From positions 1,110,518 through 1,135,135 of the forward strand of contig NMRA01000037.1 in NCBI GenBank assembly GCA_002633005.1: 24,618 nucleotides of DNA, read 5' to 3'. Source of the stretch: Phoronis australis (Eukaryota > Phoronida > Phoronidae). A program made the translations under genes and the position numbers. Positions 1 to 8,382 of the stretch are shown in pieces; within the stretch, counting starts at the first letter, position 1, and every line of letters starts with the position of its first letter. The notes beneath the pieces were generated by a model that had not been told where the DNA came from, did not search any database, and saw only the letters and a list, made by a program, of their open reading frames with translations.

Positions 1-565
1 GGAATTTATAAACAATTGCGCTACCCTACCTTAATGCGGATTTGCCACATTGATAATGTCAAAATATGTACAAGAACTTTTATTTGACGTTAGTCACTTG
101 CGACAGTCGAGTAACTCACTATTTGCTTACGTGCCCAGTCTACACTGCTGAGCGCGAACGCCACATTCGCAGCCTCCAGTCCAATGATCAGTTCTGGTCT
201 CACTTTGATAAGCTCCATAATAGGGTTGGCAAATTCACTTTTTATCATCTGGTTGCACAACTTAGATTGTTGCTGAAATATTTTACAACTCCAAGACCTG
301 GCTTGTGATTTCATTTCTTCGATGTCATACACCTGATTTAATGTCTACGGTATGTGAGCTTTTTCTTAATATCTTATTCCTCTAATTACGTATAATTTCC
401 TTTTGTTTTTGTTTTCTTTGTGTTTATTACCCATTACTATATTTTTACTTGACTAATTTACAGCTAAGTATACTTATAAGCCTGAGTGTAATGATTCGTT
501 TACTGAGCTTATTCTCTGCACCACTTCATTGTTTTATACTCGTGGTGCAATAAAAATAGTGCAAT
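1..565 (+). mobile_element. 3' end of a decayed LINE (non-LTR retrotransposon)
   Basis: The segment starts inside a reverse-transcriptase-like reading frame that is broken between two frames. It continues through about 240 bp of T-rich non-coding sequence and ends near an AATAAA at 549-554, shortly after a GTGGTGCAATAAA-type tail. A C-terminal coding stretch, then a 3' UTR and a poly(A)-like end is the layout of a LINE 3' terminus. The 5' part lies outside the window. The LINE clade cannot be assigned from so short a piece, and the exact 3' boundary is an estimate. Confidence 0.45.
66..308 (+). pseudogene. C-terminal fragment of a LINE reverse transcriptase (broken)
   Basis: This is an 80-codon open stretch. 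Its early part contains HYLLTCPVYTAERERHIRSL. The pattern of Cys, His-Tyr-Leu-Leu, Cys-Pro, Tyr and Glu-Arg is typical of the Cys/His cluster at the C-terminus of many non-LTR retrotransposon polymerases. Bases 1-65 continue the similarity only in another frame, so the copy carries at least one frameshift and lacks the catalytic domain. The ATG at 66 is an internal Met and not a true start. It is inactive as it stands. The assignment rests on motif resemblance only. Confidence 0.45.
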
Positions 566-3525
566 TCTAACGGAGAGCAGTTAACGGTAACCTTAAAAGG
601 ATACCTAACCCGCTTTGGCTCAATAACAGATATTTAAAACGACTTTTCCATCCACTTCTCTGAAACAAAAAATGCTATGTAACAAGATAACAAGAACAAT
701 TTGAAAACCATGTAATTCCTGGCACCAACACAGGGTCTGAGGGATTTTTGAGCCATGACAGGCAGACCAATAGAGCAAAACAAACCAAACAAATGAACAA
801 TTATGACACAATTACAATATTGTGGTACTGCACAAGTTTGATGAAAATGCAGACGAATCTGACTTATATATTACTTTACGTCCGAATAACCGAGGAACTT
901 ATTTTTGCGCTTGAATAACTTTGAGTTGTTCACGTTTCATATAAATTGGAGTATTCTTCTTTTTCTTCAACAAGATTTTTAAATGTTGCCTGTAAATTAT
1001 TAATTTTTTGTTCTCTTTATTCATACGTTGATAAAGTGTTTAGCAGTTGGAATTTTGACCTTTCCTTTCTGTTTAGTCCATTCAGCGAATTTTATTAGTG
1101 AAATGAACTTTTTCCCATAGTCTAATTGTTTTCATTTATAGAAAGCTCTTCAGAAACTTCAGAGTTCAGCTTTTTTCAGAGAAATGTAGCTTTTCAGATA
1201 TTATACGTGTTCCCTGCAACAGAATCTAAAATAAAAGAGTAGGAAACAACCAGATGACCACCTGGGATTGCCACTTTTAAGGCCAGGGGATACTTTGATT
1301 GCTGGTATAAGAATCAAACAAAAGTGCGATTTAATAGCTGATCAAGACTTAGTGAGAGGGGATATGATTCTTTGGGAGTTTGCCACCATTTCCTGTCATC
1401 ATAGCGTGGACCTCATTTTGCGTTACTTTTTGCCATCGTCTGATCCTCTTTGAGTGTAATAAGGTCTTCTTGAGAAAGACTTAAGTTTCAGGTACCGGTA
1501 GGCAAATTGTTGTTTACAGCTATATTTACTTTTTGTTGTCTTCAAACCATTAACTACAGAAAATAAATCAAATATCCTGGATGATTTAGAACAGGCACTA
1601 ACGAAACACAAATGAATTGCCAATTAGTGATTGCCCACTCAGTTAATTTTAAGTAAACGTAATTGAAGAGCATTTATTTATAGGTACCCTGAGTACATGC
1701 ATAGCTATTTTCTCTTCTCTTAATGTCCGACGGAGCTTTAATGTGTTGGAGGGTTATTTTGGTGCTGTCTTGGGACTGAAGTTCCCTGTCTATTTTTCCT
1801 GGTTTTATCTCCACTGTCACACGTGAATCAGTCTCAGTCCCTATCTGAAGTGGTTGTAGGTAACAATCCACACTATCACAACAAATAGAATAAAAAGAGA
1901 CATGCAGACTACTTTACATGGGATTCTAGGAACTGAAGCAATACACGATTACGGCCATATAAGTCAACTGTATGTTTGCCTCGTTCTCTTCAGTGTTGTT
2001 TACTATGCAAATGTGAAACTTTTGACTGAACATGTATCGCCAAAACATAGTCAGGGTCGAACTACACTCTATCACAGTGCTAAACGTATAGGTGGCGCTG
2101 TGTCAGAGGGCAGGGTCGAACACAATGATGATGGTTGCAATGAAACGCCCTGAATTGTCAAATGGATTTAGAGGTTGCACTTTACCATGGCAAAAGAATA
2201 GTTTATAAAATTATGACATCAGCGTATTTCTAAGCCATAAGGTCACCTTGGTTAGATTTAGTTCTATTTTGGGATGCATATAAAGTGTACAGTATGCCTG
2301 TTCAGAGCGTTTCTTTTAATACTTGTACGAAAATGGAGAATTCGAATTAGTTTACTTTGGTTAAATTCACTGTAGTGATCATTTTTAGTTTATACATTCA
2401 AATGAAAAACTACAAATAATGAATAAACACGATTGCTTATTTAGGTGATATTAAAACATCTCTTAACAACAGTTGCCAACTTTATTAAAGACTGACATTA
2501 TTTTGTGTCTTGTTCTACTCACAGGTATTCATTTAAATGGGTGACACCAGTGACGTCTGCTTAACCAACTTACACTGGGACATATAATTGCGTAACTGAA
2601 ACAGTTCTCAATATATGATATAGCCGTAAACTATTATATCCACTATTACGAAAATATCATGACGTTATCGAAAGTGCATGAATGAAACTGAAAAGCTTGT
2701 AATAAAACACCAAAGCCTGTAATGAAAATTAATACAAGTTTTGTATTCATACACCACCTTCACATCAACTTCTTATTTTGTAAAATCATAAACATTGAAT
2801 GTAGAAAAAATATCGATGTCATCTCATACGTTGTTTTTGTATATTTTAACGAAAAGTCTAAGTATTTTATAAAAATTCATTTATAGCGTGTACGTGTACA
2901 AAATACTAGGCTGTTCCAATGTTTACTATTAATATTAGTAGTGATAACAGGGTGTCGGTAAGTTGACACTTTCTAAGTTATAAATATAACAGCAGTCTGA
3001 GAGCTGTACTGCTATACCTAGAGACCAGGCGAGTTTTTCTCATGTCACAACAGAGGTATATATCTAGGTTTAAATAGAACTCAACTACAAGTCAATTTTG
3101 AAACAAAAGGAGGCGAAGACGATCGTCATTATACATTTTCTTTGTACTAGCTTGCAAGTCTATCATGAAGATCTAGGCACTAAAAACCCTGGGTGCTGCT
3201 TCAGCTGAGATATCGCTGGAAATTTTAATTGAAACATGTCAATTTTGTGTGAACTGAGAAATTTAAAGTCCTATCTGATGCGCCATGCTACTTTAATGAG
3301 CCGGATAGACACCTCTACTTCTGTGTTGCTATGTTATGTCCAAACTCAATACAACTGTTCAAAATTAGATAAAGTTCAACTGTCACCGGACCAAAAACTG
3401 TCTGAAAAAATAGAATCCATGGAAACCGATAGATGACGCTTTGAGAAATTTGCAAGGTGTTCTCAACCTAGCCTGATCAATCCCAACCTTCACACAGAAT
3501 TTCTGCGACTTTCTGCCTGCTTCAT
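566..3525. other. No gene recognised (intergenic, AT-rich)
   Basis: No open stretch here exceeds about 83 codons, none resembles a known domain, and no convincing chain of exons with splice sites was found. Short AT-rich tracts and a few short inverted repeats (for example AGCAGT/ACTGCT near 2992-3015) occur at the level expected by chance. Confidence 0.5.
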
Positions 3526-3812
3526 GTATGAATGGCTTAACTCCGGTCTGAGCGGAGCGTCGACGTAAACAGCGCAGTTAACTGGTCCGTTCATACTGGC
3601 TTCGGTAGTTAATGATCATCGAAGTAAACGTTTGGCGACGCTGTCGATTGGAACGGTTAACTTCGGTCCAATCGACACCATCGACGCTGCGCTATTAACG
3701 GTAAATCCACATGCACCTGTTAACTGCGATCCAGGACCGGAGTTAAGCGTTCATACTGACCGCAACTCCCAAACCATCGACGCATCGACGTTAGTATGGA
3801 AGGCCCTTAAAG
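3526..3812. repeat. Foldback / MITE-like element with nested inverted repeats
   Basis: A perfect 13-bp inverted pair, CTTAACTCCGGTC at 3536-3548 and its complement at 3735-3747, extends outward to 3526 and 3756 with one mismatch and one indel. Inside it lies a perfect 10-bp hairpin, GTCGATTGGA at 3643-3652 against 3667-3676, with a 14-nt loop. The word CGTTCATACTG occurs as a direct repeat near 3590 and 3748. TCGA occurs about seven times in 250 bp. The 66-codon ORF at 3632-3832 is a by-product of this structure. The outer borders are uncertain, and no target-site duplication could be fixed. No superfamily is assigned. Confidence 0.55.
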
Positions 3813-4440
3813 ATTACCAGAGAGAAATTTAAGAGCTCGCCCCCGCGTCATTGGCGCAAACATAATTTCATTGAGGCACTGTGACTATGGTTTAACTCGG
3901 GCCCATTAAAATTGGAAGCGTAAAAGGACAAAAAGAATGGCCCACATATGTTCCAAATTGGCCCATAGACTTGAGGTCGTGACGGTCAATTCACTCATAC
4001 TCACGTTTTTTCCAAAAAAATGATCCCGACAATGCGAAATAACTACTTGTACCCACGTTGTCCGGCACCTAGACAACCAGCTAGCTGTGTATGACTGGAC
4101 ATCAACGATGCGGGGAATTTAAACGAAGCTCACTTTTTTAGTTCGCCATAACTTTATTTTTGGTTCTCTCGTAATAAACTTTACATTAAAACTGAACCCG
4201 TCGTCCAACCGTGCGTAAATTACTGCATGTTTCGGCCGTAAAATCAATAACACCCCATTAATGGAAATTTTATTTACATCCTTAAAATTATTTGATGGTA
4301 TGACGTCATCACAACTCTTTTTCTAAATATCTGTAAAATTGCGCGTGATGATTCCGTACCATTGTGGGTTTTATGGAACAATTGAAACCAATAATTCCGA
4401 CAAAAATGAAGATCGGATATTCAGAATTTTTGTCACCGCG
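3813..4440. other. No gene recognised
   Basis: This unique-looking AT-rich sequence lies between the foldback element and the GTGTCA cluster. It has no protein-like reading frame, RNA gene or repeat that I can support. Confidence 0.5.
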
Positions 4441-5878
4441 GTGTCAATTTGCACCGTGTCAGTCCCGTTTGCACACTGGAACAACTCGTTCCGTGTCTGC
4501 TGATCCGTGTCAACTTTTGAAGTGTAAAAGGCACTTAAGTGCCGGTTATTCGCCTGATGGTAAATGTTCTCCAGTCCTCATTGAACCCTATCTCACGAGA
4601 ACGGTCCGCACACGATACGCAATGTAATTTGACTTTCCTTCACAGTTCAGCCGAAACAGCATGCAGTGGCCCAGGCGTTCACACCACAAGCCCTAATTAT
4701 CTGGGACCACAATAACGTCAGGCATCCTAAGCTTAGCTTTAGGCTCTAACAATAACGTAATACAGCGTAACCTTAGTTATTCTTAGGTAGGCTTATTATA
4801 CTGTCAAGGGGTCTGAGTCCACGTCAACACCTGGCAGGACGCGACAAAGGTTAATTGTGTTTTTACGGACGGTTGACTTCCTTGGTTGTGCCAGCAGGTG
4901 ACTGTGACATCAGACATACAACAACAAATTATCGAATGGATTTTTCTCCAAGATTGTGCATCACCAACGATGTTTGACATATAATTTGAAAGAGTGTAAT
5001 TGAAAAATTGTAGTACCAATATGTGTATTACTCCCAGATAAATTTCACCCCTTCCTTAATTTTTTGAGATGTGGGATAAAATATAACAGGAGCACTGAAG
5101 TGACTAGTGTCACGGACAAGCTGACACGAATGAGATGATCGAGTGGAAGTATGTTAGTAAACAGAACTGACACGGATCAAACTGGCACCTCGTTGACAAC
5201 TTTTTCTCCAGCACCGTTAGTGAGGTGGAGCAAGTTTCACACGATCATCCCGCTCCGTGTCAACTGTAAGTCTAAGCGCGAAACTGAGGCAAGGCAGAAG
5301 GAACTTTCTCTACTGAGCTTACGCCTACACTGACACGAGTGGAACAATTTCTGTAACTTGCCAGTCAGCTGTTCAGTGTCTTGTCGTTAACTTTTACTGT
5401 TATTTGCAACATTTACCGGTATTACCTCGTGTCATTAAAAAATTTGCAAGTTTTTGTTGTCTTCAGTTTACATATCAATTAACCAAGTGAAACACAGTGT
5501 CATAACTGGAACTGCTGAAAAATATTCCTTTTAGGCAAAACTATGAATTGAAATAGCGTAAATATCTTCGAGATGAATAGTCAATGAAATGTTGTCACGT
5601 GAGACTCATATGCATGAATTGTTGATGACACGAAAATCAGCAACAAAGCAACAAAAATGGTGTTAAGAGTAATAGTAATTGTAATAATAATAATAGTAGT
5701 AACAATGAACTGTAACTCCCGCAAAATGCAGCTTAGGGCATGGGCACCCTACCTTCCTTCTTGGCAACTTCCGTCTTGCCACTGTTTCTCAGCGCGCGCG
5801 CGCGTGCGCGTGTGTGTGTGCGTGATTGTGTGCACGGACGCTTTACACCGAGTTGGCCGTGTCAGTTGCGTTGTGTCA
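4441..5878. other. Cluster of GTGTCA / TGACAC words (possible regulatory or repeat-derived tract)
   Basis: The hexamer GTGTCA or its complement TGACAC starts at 4441, 4456, 4507, 5107, 5122, 5168, 5257, 5331, 5429, 5497, 5626, 5859 and 5873. That is 13 sites in about 1.44 kb, where roughly 0.7 are expected at random on both strands. Nine of them share the heptamer CGTGTCA/TGACACG. Both orientations occur and the spacing is irregular, so it is not a simple tandem repeat. TGACA-type cores are bound by TALE homeodomain factors (MEIS/PREP/TGIF, which prefer TGACAG), but the constant final C and G do not match that motif closely. No gene lies in this stretch. The function is unknown. Confidence 0.5.
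5792..5824. repeat. (CG)n(TG)n alternating purine-pyrimidine tract, Z-DNA prone
   Basis: Thirty-three bases alternate strictly between purine and pyrimidine. A CG-rich half is followed by a TG-rich half. Such tracts adopt left-handed Z-DNA under negative supercoiling and are also mutable microsatellites. A short AAT/AGT triplet-rich run lies about 100 bp upstream, around 5668-5703. Confidence 0.85.
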
Positions 5879-5879
5879 A

Positions 5880-7162
5880 AAGTTAATGTCTAAACGGTAC
5901 TTTTACGTGAGTTCACTCTGTCACCAAAGAAAGGCCTGCGACCTCTAATCCGACCAGGACCGGGGCACGGAAATGAAATTTGTAGCACGGATTTGGAGTT
6001 TGCTGATCTGGGACTGGGTTTAGAGATTGCAGGTGGAATTACAATGGAATCGTTTCCATTCCTCTTGAGTCAGAGGCAATATTTGATTTTGGGCGCACAT
6101 GTAGACATAAACAATTTCATAACATGGGTTCAGAAAGAGTATGTTCATAGTAAACGTTTCGCGTTTAATCTAAAAACATCATAAAAACAGAAGTACATGT
6201 GTACCAACATTCAACTGAAGGAATAAAACCAACTTTATAGTCACAACCATCGCGCTTATGTCCTCACGTAACCGTTGCACTCTGCTGGGGCACAGGTGCA
6301 GGCATTGCTTGTTGAGTTCAGTCTTGGCTCACAATGACTAAGCTATTGAAACTGGTGGCCGTCGCTGCATTCATGACTGCGGGTAAATCTGTTCCCGCGC
6401 CACCCGTTCTCTGATGCGGCGACTCAAGCACATGCAGTTTGTCTCCGTTACCTGCACTAGCCAAGAATTTAGGAATCAGTTCTAAGGTTATTTTCACCAC
6501 AGCGCCTTTAGACTTGTTAATCCAATCTTCTCGGCACGTGAGGCCACAAACAACACTGCTACGTTACCTGAATGGCCGAATAGACAATTTAAGGTAACAT
6601 AGCGAGGATCACAGATTTCAAACCGGTTTAAAAACAATAACAGGTGGAAACAAAGATTAATGCTATTGACTAGCTATGGCATGACGCAAAGTATATAATT
6701 AGCGAAAATCAACCGTATGTTGCCTGAGATGACTGCAGACTTTGTAATGTGTAAACGTTATTTCATAAATTAACAGAGCACACACAAGGCACGCCTATGT
6801 GAACAATTCGGCAGTGAATAAACATAGTCCTATGACTGAGAAAAATGGTTTCACCTTCAGTCACGTTCCCAGTGTGTGGTATCACTTATGAACATCGGTA
6901 ACAAAGCAACCCAATTACCGCCAGATTTGATCACGGTTGTATGAGCAAACGTGGTCACGACTGGACGTACACTGCATGAACGCATTAAAATTTTAACCAA
7001 CACTCGTTTGAAGTTACCGGGAGTATAACGGTCACCAGTCGACAGAATGAAGAAAAGTTTATTCAAATGCACATTTTTGCTATTCAAAATGAATCTGTGT
7101 TGACTAGCGTTATCTAGCTAGGTTGCGTGTACAGTGACAGGAAGTGGTGACAGAGCAATTAC
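5880..7162. other. Intergenic stretch, no established gene
   Basis: Apart from the weak signal-peptide candidate at 6334-6414, I see no gene here. The 60- to 78-codon open stretches in this interval have no recognisable motif. A small palindrome, AATGGAA at 6043-6049 against TTCCATT at 6054-6060, is at the level of chance. Confidence 0.45.
6334..6414 (+). CDS. Candidate signal-peptide exon or 26-aa micropeptide (speculative)
   Basis: An ATG with A at -3 opens a reading frame that begins MTKLLKLVAVAAFMTAG. It has a Lys-containing start, a hydrophobic core and small residues after it, which is the shape of a secretory signal peptide. After 49 nt a donor-like G|GTAAAT (intron from 6383) would end an exon in phase 1, the usual phase for signal-peptide exons. 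Read without splicing, the frame stops at 6412-6414 after 26 codons. An AATAAAA box near 6221 sits about 110 bp upstream. No convincing downstream exon was found, so this may be chance. There is no homology evidence. Confidence 0.18.
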   Translation: MTKLLKLVAVAAFMTAGKSVPAPPVL

Positions 7163-7318
7163 CAGTAGCGAATTTAGAGGGGGGCCAAGGGGGCCATGGC
7201 CACCCCTAAAATTCTCCCAGATTACATTTGGCAGTTCGGGGTGCGAATGTCTGACGGCAAAAGCCTGGCTAATACTCTGCCCTGGCCCCCCTAGCTCAAA
7301 ATTCTGGATTCGCCCCTG
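7163..7318. mobile_element. Short hAT-like MITE
   Basis: The left end CAGTAGCGAATTTAG and the reverse complement of the right end, CAGGGGCGAATCCAG, agree at 11 of 15 positions and start with CAG. This is the terminal type seen in many hAT-derived non-autonomous elements. Both ends run into G-rich (or C-rich) blocks. The flanking pentamers ATTAC (7158-7162) and ATTAG (7319-7323) differ at one base and may be a target duplication, although hAT elements more often make 8 bp. At 156 bp it has no coding capacity. The overlapping short ORFs on both strands are artefacts of this repeat. Confidence 0.6.
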
Positions 7319-7906
7319 ATTAGACATTTCAGGAACCAAAACGGTCAAATAACGCTGCTGGTTAGTGTGGTTCTCCAGCCAAATTTCGCAGCCTTGAACC
7401 CAAAACAGCGCAAATTAGCGCGTTCTAGATCCAAATCATAAGAGATTTGGCACGAAATGAACTGGTCCTTAATCTGGGTCAATGGAAAGCTTGTTCATAA
7501 ATTTGATTTAACAATGACGCAGTTACCCACAACAATGAAGCTTTCCAGTTACGAATCGCACGTCCATCACTGCTGACAGAGCTCGAAGGGGTACTCCCAT
7601 AGAAGAGGTGTACGGGGAGTCACTGCTCGACTAGTGCCAATGAAAGCACACCGTGCGAAATGGTGCATTTTTCCGATTTATGTCCTGCTAAAGGGTTCAC
7701 TTTGGATTTTCAATAGGTTCATTTTCCATAAGAAATCTACAGACTGATTTTTAATATTGTGTATATTTTTAAAACTTGCTTACAGAAATATACAAATTTT
7801 TGCCAGTATGTCATCTCTTATTGCACAGAAAGGCAGAGGCTTGTACGAAATAACAAACTTTCAAATTTTCTCGTACTAAAATGCATGTGATCTGAAGTCA
7901 CATTTG
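7319..7906. other. No gene recognised
   Basis: This is non-coding sequence between the hAT-like MITE and the telomere-like tract. No RNA gene, repeat or plausible exon was identified. Confidence 0.5.
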
Positions 7907-7939
7907 CCTAACCGTAACCGTAACCCTAACCCTAACCCT
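7907..7939. repeat. Short interstitial telomere-like repeat (CCCTAA)n
   Basis: Five to six units read CCTAAC CGTAAC CGTAAC CCTAAC CCTAAC CCTG. Three are canonical CCCTAA (the complement of TTAGGG) and two are CCGTAA variants. TTAGGG is the telomere repeat of most animals other than insects and nematodes. The tract is internal, about 400 bp upstream of the transporter start, and too short to be a chromosome end. Confidence 0.8.
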
Positions 7940-8039
7940 GTACTGTTTCAGGTTTTCAGGGCTAAGCACAACTAAGTGGTCCAACTAGAAACCTAAAGAA
8001 TTCAGATTTGTAAATTACTGTTACAAAAAGGTGGGCCCC

Positions 8040-8340
8040 TTTTTCGAGTCCAAGCTCTGAACGCGTGGGTATATTAACTGTACAGCAGCCCCTGTCACAA
8101 ATTTAGTTGAGTACCACCCCGAGTGACGAACACTCGTGAACGCCAGACCAGCCAATGAGAAGCGAGCAAGCAACAGCGACATTGAATAGTACACATTGAA
8201 TGACCGAACCCGGCGAAGATATAACAGAGGTAAATTTACCTGAAAAACTAATCCTTTACCGCACAGGTCTAGGTGTAGCTTGTCTTTGCGCCGAGGCAAA
8301 AGCAAACTTTGCCAGCCTTTTCGACACCGTGCACAGAAAC
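8040..8340 (+). promoter_or_regulatory. Probable promoter and 5' UTR of the SLC34 gene
   Basis: This segment lies directly upstream of the first coding exon. It contains a CCAAT box at 8152-8156 and a 9-bp direct repeat, ACATTGAAT, at 8179-8187 and 8193-8201. There is no clear TATA box. An in-frame TGA at 8197-8199 directly precedes the upstream ATG at 8200, so the reading frame cannot extend further 5' within this exon. The transcription start cannot be placed from sequence alone, and an additional upstream non-coding exon is possible. Confidence 0.35.
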
Positions 8341-8382
8341 ATGTCACCCATTGAGTCCGACGGAGGGGAAAGACTAAGCGAC
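8341..8382 (+). CDS. SLC34A2: SLC34 coding exon 1 (N-terminus)
   Basis: It encodes [14 protein letters not shown] and ends in phase 0 at GAC|GTAAGT. I chose the ATG at 8341 because it has A at -3 and gives an acidic, hydrophilic N-tail as in the family. An in-frame ATG at 8200 would add 47 residues. It has T at -3 and the added part is partly hydrophobic and Cys-containing, unlike known SLC34 tails, but it is not excluded. No in-frame Met exists in exons 2 or 3, so the start must lie here or in an alternative first exon. Confidence 0.6.

Noticed and set aside
3632-3832. 66-codon ORF inside the foldback element
   Set aside because: Its sequence follows from the inverted repeats and TCGA words. 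No protein motif.
7634-7648. TAGTGCCAATGAAA shared with about 21321-21334
   Set aside because: A shared word of this length between two points in 24 kb is expected about once by chance, and the flanks do not align.
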